DNA from: Phaeodactylibacter sp.
GTDB taxonomy: Bacteria > Bacteroidota > Bacteroidia > Chitinophagales > Saprospiraceae
Length of the DNA stretch: 64,000 bases
Direction of reading: 5' to 3'
NCBI RefSeq assembly: GCF_022763345.1
Contig: NZ_JALEGS010000013.1
Location: 1 to 64,000, forward strand
The notes under the pieces: model-generated
Told to the model about the DNA's origin: nothing
Seen by the model: the letters and a program-made list of their open reading frames with translations, nothing else
Database searches by the model: none
Made by a program: the position numbers and the translations under genes
In this document: one piece after another, positions 18,110 to 26,849 of the stretch
How the letters are laid out: each line of letters starts with the position of its first letter
Numbering within the stretch: the stretch's first letter is position 1

Positions 18110-19231
18110 ATGCAAAAGCCATCTTTACTATTCCTTCTCGTACTATGCCCATTTTTTCTGCTTGCCCAGTACAAAACAGTGAGCCTGGACTTTGAAAGCA
18201 CCTACATTGGGGATAACAACCCACTTCCGGCGGAGACGAATATCCTCTTTACCGGGTCCATCCCTTCCTACATCGACCGGGTCGAGCTAAATATTAAGCC
18301 TCCCAGAGGCAAATCCACCGTGCTGCATTCCGCCGTATGGCAGCGCCCGCTGGACAATAAGGAAAAAACCTACAGCCTGCCTGTCAATTACAAGTTCCGC
18401 TCCTCCGCCAGTTATGATATTGAGGTCTTGTATTTTCAAACCCTGAGTAATGCGCAGCGGACAGCACTTGTACAGACTCTCAACAAACGGCTGCAACTGT
18501 TTTTGGAAACGCAGCTCACTCAGGAGTCCAAAACCATCGAATGGGAAAACAAACCTAAGCGCCTACTACAGGAGATGAACGACTTGCTGCAGGCCGATCT
18601 TCAAAACTACCGCACCGGTATTGCCGCTCCGGCTCAGGAGTTGTCCAACCTGGTAGCCCTGCAGATGGAAAAAATGGCGGATATGCGCATGCGGGACAGC
18701 GTAGGGCAGGTCCGCATGGCGGAAGAACGGGTACTGCTGCGGCAACTGCTGCAGGACGAGCTCGATCGCATGCTGCCCGCACCACTTTACAAAATTGCGG
18801 ACGCCCGTTTGCTGGAAGACTGTCCGACCGAGTCTAAGAAGGGCGCCCTGGCTGTCAATGCCGGTTACGGAGGCGTTTACTTCAGTGGTGACCTGGGGGA
18901 AGACCTGGATTACGATACGGCGCCCTACGTGGGTTTGTCCTTCCCCTTAGGCAACAGTGCCTTCGCGCCCCGCTTTTTCAGCAATACGTACATTGGATTT
19001 GGCTTATTCCTGCAAGACTTTGAAAATGCAGACGAGCAAAAGCTCACTGGCCCTATCACCGGACTGCCCATTTACGCCAGCCTGGACTATAAGCTTTTCC
19101 AGTTTGTCTACCTGAATCTCGGAGCCACCTTATTGGAAGAAACCACCGCTGGCGACCGGCAGGAACTCTTTGTGCGCCCCTTCATCGGCCTGAGTGCAAA
19201 GGTGAATCTGTCGGTACAGTTTGAGCGATAA
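18110..19231 (+). CDS. Outer-membrane-associated hypothetical protein
   Basis: A 373-residue protein with a signal peptide (MQKPSLLFLLVLCPFFLLAQ), an N-terminal beta-rich domain (about 25-120), a helical, possibly coiled-coil middle (about 125-230) and a C-terminal part with alternating aromatic and small residues (GGVYFSGDLGEDL, YVGLSFPLG) suggesting a short beta barrel. No known family was recognised. It follows the CHU_C gene by 109 bases on the same strand but need not be cotranscribed. Confidence 0.7.
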   Translation: MQKPSLLFLLVLCPFFLLAQYKTVSLDFESTYIGDNNPLPAETNILFTGSIPSYIDRVELNIKPPRGKSTVLHSAVWQRPLDNKEKTYSLPVNYKFRSSASYDIEVLYFQTLSNAQRTALVQTLNKRLQLFLETQLTQESKTIEWENKPKRLLQEMNDLLQADLQNYRTGIAAPAQELSNLVALQMEKMADMRMRDSVGQVRMAEERVLLRQLLQDELDRMLPAPLYKIADARLLEDCPTESKKGALAVNAGYGGVYFSGDLGEDLDYDTAPYVGLSFPLGNSAFAPRFFSNTYIGFGLFLQDFENADEQKLTGPITGLPIYASLDYKLFQFVYLNLGATLLEETTAGDRQELFVRPFIGLSAKVNLSVQFER

Positions 19232-19240
19232 GCATTTAAG

Positions 19241-19274
19241 ATGGCAGGTCATCCCCTGAAAGATGACCTGCCAT
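19241..19274. terminator. Bidirectional terminator hairpin between convergent genes
   Basis: ATGGCAGGTCAT (19241-19252) pairs perfectly with ATGACCTGCCAT (19263-19274), a 12-base-pair stem with a 10-base loop, in the gap between the outer-membrane gene (plus) and arginine deiminase (minus). It would stop transcription from both sides. Confidence 0.7.
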
Positions 19275-19286
19275 TCAACCAAAAGA

Positions 19287-20549
19287 TCAACCTCTTTCCA
19301 CCGGACAAGTCATACAGTGCGAGCCGCCCCGGGCCCGGGAAAGCTCATTGGAAGGCAAGGCAATGATGGTATTTTTCACCTCCTCCGGCTTGAGCGAACC
19401 ATCCTGAAACGCTTGCAACATACTCGTAGCGTGGATGATTTGATACCCGGCGCTGCGGAAAGCCTTCTCCGTGTAAGGATTGCGGTCGTAGGTGATTGCC
19501 ACACCAGGCTTCAGGGCCACGAGGTTGCAGCCATCTGTCCACTGCTCCCGGTCCTGATAGGGCGATATGCCTTCCCCACTGAGGATGAATTCCATGTCCG
19601 GGTTAATCTCTGCGTGGAAAAACTCCTTAATGGAAGGATAATGACGGGTGGCACCGTTGGAGGAAAAGACTTCGACGTAAGACCCCAGCCCATCCAGCAC
19701 GATTGGCTTGAAAGCCACGATGTGGTTGGTATTGATTTGTGTAAAAATGGTATCAATGTGCATGTAACTGCGGTCGGTTGGGATATTGATCTGCACGACA
19801 TGCTTCACCACGCCTTTTTTGAAAAGGACTTCTTTGAGCGACTGAATGGCATGGGCGGTCGTCCGCTCACTGCAACCGATGAGCAGGTAGTCTTCGTTAA
19901 TGATCATCACATCTCCGCCTTCGATGCTCACCATTTCCCGGCGGCGGGAAGGCGGGAATAGCTCTACGTTGTTCAGGTTGATGATACGCCCCTCTTTGCT
20001 CAGTGCATTGAAGATAGGGTGTGCCCAAAAGATATACCGGGTCAGGAAATTTTCGCGGAAGCGCGCTTCTTTAGCCGCTTTGGTGATGATGACATGGTCG
20101 TTGACCGTAACCGCGATGTCCCGGGTGAAGATGAAGTTTGGGATAGGATCAAAGAGAATCATATCCTCTTGCTGCAGGTAGCCCGTGATCAGCGTCTCCG
20201 TTAGCGCTTTGTTGTCCAGTTTCAGGAGCATATCCTCGTAGGAGCGTGGCAGTTCCTCATAATCGATGATTTTCTCGATCATCTCCTTTTTGTCGGCTTC
20301 CGAGGCAGCCTCCAGGGCTTCAAAGAGGAGGTCTTCTGTTTCGAGGACATTGTCTTCTCCTACAAAGTGCTTGAGAATTTCCGAAAACACATCGTGCTCT
20401 TCCTGCATCTGCGGCAGGTACACGATATCGTCAAACAGGAGCTCTTCGGCCCGCTTTGGGCTAATGCGGGCAATGCCCTCATCGGGGCGGTGAATGATGA
20501 CGCGTTTGAGTGGCGCAATTTCTGAAGCCACGTTTACAGTTACAGCCAT
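19287..20549 (-). CDS. arcA: Arginine deiminase-family protein
   Basis: A 420-residue amidinotransferase-fold enzyme of the ADI type, which converts arginine to citrulline and ammonia. Motifs seen: EIAPLKRVIIHRPDE at the start, FTRDIAV, EGGDVMIIN, HIDTIF, and the catalytic cysteine C412 in GGSHCMTCPVERG. Length fits bacterial ADI. The expected ADI-pathway partners (ornithine carbamoyltransferase, carbamate kinase) are absent; instead it is the last gene of a four-gene operon with a glycosyltransferase, aldo/keto reductase and FAD oxidoreductase. Substrate could be arginine or another guanidino group. Confidence 0.9.
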   Translation of the reverse strand: MAVTVNVASEIAPLKRVIIHRPDEGIARISPKRAEELLFDDIVYLPQMQEEHDVFSEILKHFVGEDNVLETEDLLFEALEAASEADKKEMIEKIIDYEELPRSYEDMLLKLDNKALTETLITGYLQQEDMILFDPIPNFIFTRDIAVTVNDHVIITKAAKEARFRENFLTRYIFWAHPIFNALSKEGRIINLNNVELFPPSRRREMVSIEGGDVMIINEDYLLIGCSERTTAHAIQSLKEVLFKKGVVKHVVQINIPTDRSYMHIDTIFTQINTNHIVAFKPIVLDGLGSYVEVFSSNGATRHYPSIKEFFHAEINPDMEFILSGEGISPYQDREQWTDGCNLVALKPGVAITYDRNPYTEKAFRSAGYQIIHATSMLQAFQDGSLKPEEVKNTIIALPSNELSRARGGSHCMTCPVERG

Positions 20550-20562
20550 ACTTGGTTAGGAT

Positions 20563-21699
20563 TTAAAGGGATACGACTTTTTCGATCTCGTAAATGGAAT
20601 TGATTTTTCCGGCAAAGATGCAATAAAACTTGGGATTTTCATGGAGGACAGATATCTCCGTAGGCCGCCCATCGTCAATATAACTGGCTTTGAGTTTAGA
20701 TTTAATGGTAAACATGGAGGTGAAGTACTGAAACTCGACCTTGTCAGTAAAGTAATGCCGGATTTGCCCCAGCATTTTGCGGTAATTGCTGGCCGGTTTG
20801 GCGGGGCAGAAGTTGCAGATGTCCGTAAAGTCCGGGCGGCAGTTGGTATTTACCTGCTGACAGTCGAAGGTGGGCAGGTTGCCGTAGGAGACTTTATGGT
20901 GGGTGTAGGCTACGCTTGACAGGGACAGCAGCCCGCTTTTGCCGTAAGGCATAATGGAGCCAAAGGGACCGTCCATAATCGTCAGCCCGATATCCCGGAC
21001 CTGAGGGGAATTGACGAAAGCCATTTCTGAAATCTCATGCATCAGGTCGATATCGCGCACGCCAAAAAGGCGGTTGATGGCGTTGCTACCGGCGTAGGTC
21101 GCGTTGATCACCTGACGGGCTTTAACAGTTTCAAGCTTACCGCTTTCGAGAGCTTTTAACCCGACCTGCCATTGGTCGCCATCGGCTGCTGCATTGACCA
21201 CTTCCGTGAAAAGCCGGGGCGTCACCTCCGGGCTTGCCTCGTAGAGCCGCTGCCGGTAGTATTCTGCTATGAGAATGGGGTCGAAGGTGTACTCCACGGT
21301 CTTGTACAAAGCCTCGAGCCGGTGGTAGTTGAAGTACGGATGGCGCTCCACCGGCTCGCAGGGAATGCCGATGAAGGCGCAGAACCGTTCGAACTGCGCG
21401 GCATCCGTAAAGGAGCCGAAGCGGTCGATGGCGTAGTACTTCTCGAACTCAAAGTTGATAAAATCCTGATGGTCAGCGGTAAAGCGCGCTTTGTTGTCGT
21501 CGGACATCCGGGCCGTTGCCACGCTGCGCGGATAGTGGTACCCGCTGTGCAGCCGCGCCTGATTGACGATGGAAGCCTTTTTTAGCAATACCTTTTCCTT
21601 CTCCACGAGCAGTACCCGCTGACCTTGCCCCCGGAGAAACAAAGCCGCATATATACCAAAAATACCGCCGCCGACGATCAGGAAATCGTACTGCTCCAT
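20563..21699 (-). CDS. FAD-dependent oxidoreductase (DAO family)
   Basis: A 378-residue protein with an N-terminal FAD-binding Rossmann motif (DFLIVGGGIFGIYAALFL, GxGxxG, about 5-22) and the fold of D-amino-acid oxidase-like enzymes. A CNFCPAKP motif (C290 region) is present near the C-terminal third, and IMPYGKSGLLSLSSVAYT resembles the substrate-domain strand. The substrate is unknown. It lies 2 bases after the aldo/keto reductase and 13 bases before arcA, so all are translated from one transcript. Confidence 0.85.
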   Translation of the reverse strand: MEQYDFLIVGGGIFGIYAALFLRGQGQRVLLVEKEKVLLKKASIVNQARLHSGYHYPRSVATARMSDDNKARFTADHQDFINFEFEKYYAIDRFGSFTDAAQFERFCAFIGIPCEPVERHPYFNYHRLEALYKTVEYTFDPILIAEYYRQRLYEASPEVTPRLFTEVVNAAADGDQWQVGLKALESGKLETVKARQVINATYAGSNAINRLFGVRDIDLMHEISEMAFVNSPQVRDIGLTIMDGPFGSIMPYGKSGLLSLSSVAYTHHKVSYGNLPTFDCQQVNTNCRPDFTDICNFCPAKPASNYRKMLGQIRHYFTDKVEFQYFTSMFTIKSKLKASYIDDGRPTEISVLHENPKFYCIFAGKINSIYEIEKVVSL

Positions 21700-21701
21700 A
21701 T

Positions 21702-22622
21702 TTAAAATTGTGCCGCTACCTGTTTGAGCCCTTCGTAAAAATCACTGTAATCATAACGCTGCAGGGCCTCATGGAAGTTGAGCGTATGCTCCAATTGCTC
21801 CGGCCGGGAAGGGCCAATCAGTATGCCGCCTACATCCGGGCTGTGAAAGGCATAAGCCATGCCACAGTGGTTCATATTGGAGACCGCAGGGCGACCGGGC
21901 TGCTCATTGGCCGCCGCGAGTACCTCTTGCAAGGGCCCGACGATGGGGTGCGGCTTGTCCGTATCTCCGCCCCGTGCCTTCAGGGAACTGCCCTGATGAT
22001 AAGCCGCCGCATCAAGCTTGATCCCTCCGGCATTCACCCCGTAGGTAATGAACCGGGGCTGCCCGTGGAAGGGCTTGTAGCGCTCGTAATCCGATTGCAG
22101 CAGGTTGTGTTTCATTTGTATGCGGAAGTCGAAACCATAGGCTTCGTTCACCTTAGCATGCACCTCCGGATGACGGATACCGGACAGCCCCAATCGGTAG
22201 CCCAGGTCCTTTGCGCGCTGAAAAGCCTCAAACGTAGCCTCGATTTCTTCGGTTGCCTCCCGGTTATCCCAGTGGAGCATGAAGGTGTCGAGGTTATCCC
22301 CAAAGGCATAGCGGTACTCATCGAGCATGATGAGCAGGAAACTTTTGGACAAATTGCACTCCGGCGTACGCATATTATTGACACTCCCCACTTTCATCAT
22401 CACACAGAGATCATTGATGCCGTGAGCATTGATCCATTGCAGGAGGATTTGCTCTGCCCGGCGGAAGTCCTCCGGGTTTTTATTGATGGGATAGTTGGTG
22501 GCCCCATCCACCTCCCGGTAGCCCCGGTCGTAAAACTGGTCAAGGAGTTTGAAGGCGGTGGCGCGTTCTGTGGTCCACCCCCACATTGCAGTGCCTAGTA
22601 TTAATGTCGGCGCGGTGCTCAT
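21702..22622 (-). CDS. Aldo/keto reductase
   Basis: A 306-residue TIM-barrel oxidoreductase of the AKR superfamily. The N-terminus LILGTAMWGWTTERATAFKLLDQFYDRG and the DGATNYP segment (family D-xx-NY catalytic start), MMKVGSV lysine and the HWDNREATEEIEATFEAFQ region are typical. NADPH-linked carbonyl reduction is expected, but the substrate is not known. It overlaps the upstream glycosyltransferase by 4 bases and is 2 bases from the FAD enzyme gene. Confidence 0.85.
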   Translation of the reverse strand: MSTAPTLILGTAMWGWTTERATAFKLLDQFYDRGYREVDGATNYPINKNPEDFRRAEQILLQWINAHGINDLCVMMKVGSVNNMRTPECNLSKSFLLIMLDEYRYAFGDNLDTFMLHWDNREATEEIEATFEAFQRAKDLGYRLGLSGIRHPEVHAKVNEAYGFDFRIQMKHNLLQSDYERYKPFHGQPRFITYGVNAGGIKLDAAAYHQGSSLKARGGDTDKPHPIVGPLQEVLAAANEQPGRPAVSNMNHCGMAYAFHSPDVGGILIGPSRPEQLEHTLNFHEALQRYDYSDFYEGLKQVAAQF

Positions 22623-23338
22623 GGCCGTCGTTTTTTGAGTTCGATCATGGAGTTAATGTAGCGCTTGGCCAGAGGCAGGATTTCCACCCGGCTGCTGCTG
22701 ACGTCATCTGTCCACTTGACGGGCAGTTCGTAAATCCGCTTGTTGAGCCACTCGGCTGTGGTGAGCAGCTCCGTGGAAAAGAACCAGCCATCGTTTTGCG
22801 CCCCGGCTTCGTGCAGCTCCGGGTACACCTCCCGCTTCAGCCATTTGAATCCGCACATCCCATCTGAAAAGCCTACACCGAGGTACGTTTTAAGCAACAG
22901 GTTGAACACCCGGCTGGCCACTTCACGCTTGAAGGGCCGGTTAACGACTTTGGATTTGGGGTGCAGGCGGGAAGCGTAGACTACATCGTAATCCTCTTCA
23001 GCGATCGCCCGGTAGGCTTCCAGGAAGTGCGGCAGGTCGGTGGCCAGATCGAGGTCCATGTACCCCACGATGTCTGCTTTAGACTGCCCCCAGGAAGTCT
23101 TCAGTGCCAGCCCAACGCCGCGGCGGGGCACTTTAACGAAAGTAACTTCCGGAATACGGTTGCTGAGTTCCTGCGCGATTTCCAGGGTGCGGTCGGTAGA
23201 GCCATTGTCGGCAATCACGATCTGCCACTGCCCTTCGGAGGGGAAATGGGTTTTCAGAAAGGCATGCAACTGCTCTACCTGCCGGGCCAAAGTCGGCTCT
23301 TCGTTCAGCACCGGAATGGTGACGTCAAAGGTCTTCAT
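22619..23338 (-). CDS. Family 2 glycosyltransferase (dolichyl-phosphate mannosyl/glucosyltransferase-like)
   Basis: A 239-residue GT2 enzyme: VTIPVLNEEPTLARQV, IADNGSTDRTLEIAQ, and the DLD metal site in GYMDLDLATDLPH. It resembles polyprenyl-phosphate sugar synthases such as DPM1/DolP-glucose synthase; no transmembrane tail is present, so the C-terminus differs from some relatives. The ATG at 23338 gives the family start; an in-frame ATG at 23356 is possible, but a near-consensus promoter TATCTTCG (23363-23370 on this strand) makes it leaderless. It heads the operon. Confidence 0.85.
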   Translation of the reverse strand: MKTFDVTIPVLNEEPTLARQVEQLHAFLKTHFPSEGQWQIVIADNGSTDRTLEIAQELSNRIPEVTFVKVPRRGVGLALKTSWGQSKADIVGYMDLDLATDLPHFLEAYRAIAEEDYDVVYASRLHPKSKVVNRPFKREVASRVFNLLLKTYLGVGFSDGMCGFKWLKREVYPELHEAGAQNDGWFFSTELLTTAEWLNKRIYELPVKWTDDVSSSRVEILPLAKRYINSMIELKKRRP

Positions 23339-23362
23339 GCGTACGGGATTGGTCATTAGCGG

Positions 23363-23370
23363 CGAAGATA
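23363..23370 (-). promoter_or_regulatory. Probable -7 promoter element of the GT2-AKR-FAD-ADI operon
   Basis: On the minus strand TATCTTCG (plus strand CGAAGATA) matches TAnnTTTG at seven of eight positions. It would start transcription about 25 bases ahead of the ATG at 23338. Confidence 0.4.
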
Positions 23371-23426
23371 AACAACTGCGGTTGTACAACTACCTGAATT
23401 TTGCGTTATTTGTAGTCCTCAACTCA

Positions 23427-24467
23427 ATGATGATCATGAACAACAATTCTCACGTACAGCCCAAACCATTCTGGAAGCGCCCCGAGGGCGTCACTGGCGC
23501 TGTCTTTTTGGGAGCGCTCCTCGTTGGTGGCGGCTACCTGCTGTATACGGCATTGCCAACTCTGATTGCTCTGGCGCAAAATACGCTCTACCTGGCAGGT
23601 ATGCTGGCTGTACTGGCCGCTGTCGTTTACATGGTGCTAGACCCGCGCATGCGCAACCTTATCTGGTACATGTACCGCAGCGTGATGCGCTGGATTACCG
23701 GCATTTTCGTAGAGCTCGACCCCATCGGCATTCTCAAAAACTATGTGGACGACCTCAAAAAGAAGGTCAAGCAGATGGAAAAGCAGATCAATATCCTGCG
23801 CGGGCAAATGCACAAATTGCGGGAGTTGATCCACAACAACAAAAAAGAGATTGAGGCCAACCTCCAACTGGCCAGCAAAGCCAAAGCCAGCAACAAGCAA
23901 ACGGTGATGATCCTGAAGTCGCGCAAAGCTGGCCGCCTGAAGGACTCCAATGTCCGGCTGGAAGACCTCTACCAGAAGATGGAGGTACTTTACCGCGTGC
24001 TCACCAAGATGCACGAGAATTCGCTTATCCTTGCCGAGGACGTGAAGGACCAGGTTATGATCAAGGAGCAGGAGCGCAAAGCCATCCACGCCAGCCATGG
24101 GGCGATGAACTCCGCTATGAGCATCATGCAGGGCGACCCGGACAAGCGCGCGATGTTTGATGCCGCTATGGAAGCCATCACCGACGATGTTGCCAACAAA
24201 GTGGGAGAAATGGACCGCTTTATGGAGATGTCCTCCAACTTCATGAACTCGATCGACCTCCAAAATGGCATTTTCGAGGAAGAAGGGCTCAAAATGCTGG
24301 AAAAGTGGGAAAAAGAGAGCACTTCACTCATTTTGGGCGAAGACGAAAAACAAAACCTGCTTTCTCAGGCCGCCAACGACAGCGATGTGCTGGACCTGGA
24401 CCAGCCCATCAAGGAGCCGGTGCGGCAGGAAGGGCGGCGCAATCAATATGATACTTTTTTTGATTAG
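23427..24467 (+). CDS. Two-transmembrane coiled-coil protein
   Basis: A 346-residue protein. Two transmembrane segments (GAVFLGALLVGGGYLLYTAL and LAGMLAVLAAVVYMVLD, about 20-70) are followed by a long coiled-coil region (about 95-230, with LKKKVKQMEKQINILRGQMHKLRELI and RKAGRLKDSNVRLEDLYQKM) and an acidic, Asp/Glu-rich tail. The helical stalk resembles PspA-type or envelope scaffolding proteins, but no family was assigned with confidence. The start at 23427 is used because the upstream frame lies over the divergent operon. It is divergent to the glycosyltransferase operon. Confidence 0.7.
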   Translation: MMIMNNNSHVQPKPFWKRPEGVTGAVFLGALLVGGGYLLYTALPTLIALAQNTLYLAGMLAVLAAVVYMVLDPRMRNLIWYMYRSVMRWITGIFVELDPIGILKNYVDDLKKKVKQMEKQINILRGQMHKLRELIHNNKKEIEANLQLASKAKASNKQTVMILKSRKAGRLKDSNVRLEDLYQKMEVLYRVLTKMHENSLILAEDVKDQVMIKEQERKAIHASHGAMNSAMSIMQGDPDKRAMFDAAMEAITDDVANKVGEMDRFMEMSSNFMNSIDLQNGIFEEEGLKMLEKWEKESTSLILGEDEKQNLLSQAANDSDVLDLDQPIKEPVRQEGRRNQYDTFFD

Positions 24468-24865
24468 CCTGTATTCAACCAAAAATTTATGGGTCAATTC
24501 CTTGCAGTGGGGATAGCTACAAAGGTACAGTTGCACCCTATTTCTTCCAGCTATCGAAAGCAATAAGGGTATACATCACAGGGTGAGTACTGAAGTACTA
24601 AAGTAATTCCCGAAAACGATTCCGGGTTTAGCGTAAACCATAGATAAATACCGTGCCTTTAGGTAAGAAACATCGGTAGATAATCCAGGTTTGAAGGCAG
24701 GTCCGTGCTGTAGGTACGGAATGTGTCAGCGCACCTTTCCCATCAATATTGCATTCCATCCCTAAATTCCTTACCTTGAGATTAGATAATTCAAGTAATA
24801 TGGCTGAGTCAGTATTAGCGGGGAAAATATCCTGCCCGGCCTCCAAATCCCGCTCCAACCCTTCA
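24468..24865. other. Gene-free gap between the coiled-coil gene and hoxW
   Basis: No convincing gene. A 76-codon frame on the minus strand (24628-24858) has no homologue recognised and no ribosome-binding sequence of note. The segment AGTACTGAAGTACT near 24585-24600 is a small palindrome. Nothing else stands out. Confidence 0.5.
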
Positions 24866-25357
24866 TTACTTAGCCCCTTGCAAGGCTTCTGCTTCTTTCA
24901 AAGCGGAGGCTAAATTTTGCGCCCCAGCCTTCGACAACCCCCGCTCCAACGCCCATGCTGTCCCCGATATTTTCAGCAAAAATGCCTGTGGCGCAGCTCC
25001 ATACAACTGCTTCGACAGTGCCAGCACGGTTGCCGGTGACAACTGATGCGTTGTAAACCCGAAATCCGCATCGGCTTGCAGAGGGGTGAACGCAAAACCC
25101 ATGGGCAATTCCTCCCGACAGGCATCTACGAATAGGACGGTGCGGCAACCGGTGATAAGCAGCGCATCCTCTACCTGCAACTGATAACGGTAAACCACCT
25201 CTCCCTGAAAGTCATTACTTGCCTCCATCGCCTGCCCAAACGCCCACCCCAGCCCATCGTCCTGCCGGGCATCATTACCGATGGCAATCAACAAAAGTTC
25301 ATTTGCCGGTTTGGATTCGAGTGGGTTCATGTGCAATTCGGGATTTAAGCGGGTCAT
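24866..25357 (-). CDS. hoxW: [NiFe]-hydrogenase maturation protease
   Basis: A 163-residue HycI/HoxW-type endopeptidase that removes the C-terminal tail of the hydrogenase large subunit once nickel is inserted. LLLIAIGNDARQDDGLGWAFG (Gly-Asn and Asp motif near 22-40), VLFVDACREE (metal-binding Asp) and FTTHQLSPATVLAL (His) match the family. Its ATG overlaps the hoxH stop as ATGA, so the two are translationally coupled. Expected to cleave HoxH after H462. Confidence 0.9.
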   Translation of the reverse strand: MTRLNPELHMNPLESKPANELLLIAIGNDARQDDGLGWAFGQAMEASNDFQGEVVYRYQLQVEDALLITGCRTVLFVDACREELPMGFAFTPLQADADFGFTTHQLSPATVLALSKQLYGAAPQAFLLKISGTAWALERGLSKAGAQNLASALKEAEALQGAK

Positions 25358-26847
25358 ACGTCCAGCGGATTATTGTACAGGCTACTGTTTTTTGTACGTT
25401 GCCCCATCAGCTGGCCATCATGGCTGAACAGCTCAATCCGTAACGGCATATCCCCGATGGCATGGGTGGCACAGCTCAGACAGGGGTCGTAGGCCCGGAT
25501 GGCAATCTCCACCTGATTGAGCATGGGCTCCGTGATCTCCTGTTGCCGACTGAGTTCCCGTCTCGCCACTTCCTTTACCGCCCTATTCATAGGCTCGTTG
25601 TTATGGGTGGTGGAGACAATAAGGTTACACCAGGTGACCTGCCCTTTTTCATCTGCCCGATAATGATGCATCAACGTGCCCCGTGGGGCTTCCACGACGC
25701 CCACGCCTTCTTCCTGCCGCTGTCCTTCCCGAACCAGGTCATCGCTCAGAAATTCAGGATCATTCAGGAGCTGTCGGGCAACTTCGGCACAGTGTAACAT
25801 TTCGATGAGGCGTGCCCAGTGATAATACAGCGTCCGGTTGACCGGGCTGTGGCCCGAAAACCCGAAGAAGTGCTGCCGTTCCTGCTCTGCCAGAGGCGTG
25901 CCAATATGGCTACAGACATTCAGCCGGGCGAGTGGGCCTACGCGGTTCCAGCCATCGGCTCTGCCCAGATGTTTCAGGTACGGGAACTTGAGGTAGGTCC
26001 AGGGCTCTACCGCCTCTCCGAAATACTTGCGGTAGTCCTGTGCTGGCACGTCGTTCAGGGTGCGCTGCCCGCTTGCGTCAATAGCCCGCAGTTGCCCATC
26101 GTACAACTCCAGTTCGCCCTGAGCACCAACCAGTCCAAGATGTCCGGAGGGGTAATCCGCAAAGCTGTCCAGCCAGGCCCGGTTGGTTTCGTGGTATTGC
26201 CGGAGCATCTGCAGGGTTTCCTGTGTCCACTCAATCATGGTATCTACCGAAGGAATAGCTTCCCCATCCAGGAAAAACCGACGTTCTTCGGGGGTGAAGG
26301 TCTTGTAATTACCACCCGGTACTGCCGCTACGCCATGTATGCGCTTTCCGGCAATGGCTTTGATAATTTCCTGCCCGAATTTACGCATCAGAATGCCCCG
26401 CTTCGCCAGGTCTTTGTTGGCCATAACTACCCCGACGATATTGCGCTCGGCTGCCGGTGTATCTCCCTTAAGGAGCAAGTCGGGCGAAGCCAGGTAGAAA
26501 AAGTGCAGGGCGTGCGATTGAAAGACCTGACCGTAGTGCAAAAGCCGCCTCAGCTTGGTGGCTGTGGGCGACAAGTCCCCTGGCATCAGTCCATGCAGTT
26601 GATCAATGGCTTTGGCAGCGGCCAGGTGGTGGCTTACCGGGCAGATACCACATAGTCGTTGCACAAGCACCGGCACCTCCCAGTACGGATGCCCCTGAAT
26701 GAACCGCTCAAAGCCCCGGAACTCGACGATATGAAAGCGGGCTTCGCTGACTTCTCCCTGTTCGTCCAGATGAATGGTCACCCTGCCGTGCCCTTCTACC
26801 CGGGTGACAGGGTCAATGGTAATCTTGGTGGTCTTTTGGTTGGGCAT
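25354..26847 (-). CDS. hoxH: [NiFe]-hydrogenase large subunit HoxH (group 3d)
   Basis: The 497-residue catalytic subunit carries the NiFe(CN)2CO site, with ligand motifs L1 RLCGICPVSHH (C66, C69) and L2 DPCLSCATH (C456, C459). A 35-residue tail follows H462 and should be removed by HoxW. The VTRVEGHG start, the RLCGICP motif and the operon of NAD-linked subunits place it in the bidirectional, NAD-reducing group 3d. It sits 2 bases after hoxUY. No hyp genes for the cyanide/CO ligands are in this window. Confidence 0.95.
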   Translation of the reverse strand: MPNQKTTKITIDPVTRVEGHGRVTIHLDEQGEVSEARFHIVEFRGFERFIQGHPYWEVPVLVQRLCGICPVSHHLAAAKAIDQLHGLMPGDLSPTATKLRRLLHYGQVFQSHALHFFYLASPDLLLKGDTPAAERNIVGVVMANKDLAKRGILMRKFGQEIIKAIAGKRIHGVAAVPGGNYKTFTPEERRFFLDGEAIPSVDTMIEWTQETLQMLRQYHETNRAWLDSFADYPSGHLGLVGAQGELELYDGQLRAIDASGQRTLNDVPAQDYRKYFGEAVEPWTYLKFPYLKHLGRADGWNRVGPLARLNVCSHIGTPLAEQERQHFFGFSGHSPVNRTLYYHWARLIEMLHCAEVARQLLNDPEFLSDDLVREGQRQEEGVGVVEAPRGTLMHHYRADEKGQVTWCNLIVSTTHNNEPMNRAVKEVARRELSRQQEITEPMLNQVEIAIRAYDPCLSCATHAIGDMPLRIELFSHDGQLMGQRTKNSSLYNNPLDV

Positions 26848-26849
26848 GG

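Noticed and set aside
24628..24858. 76-codon minus-strand frame downstream of hoxW
   Set aside because: No recognised family, no clear ribosome-binding site, and poor codon pattern; could be chance.
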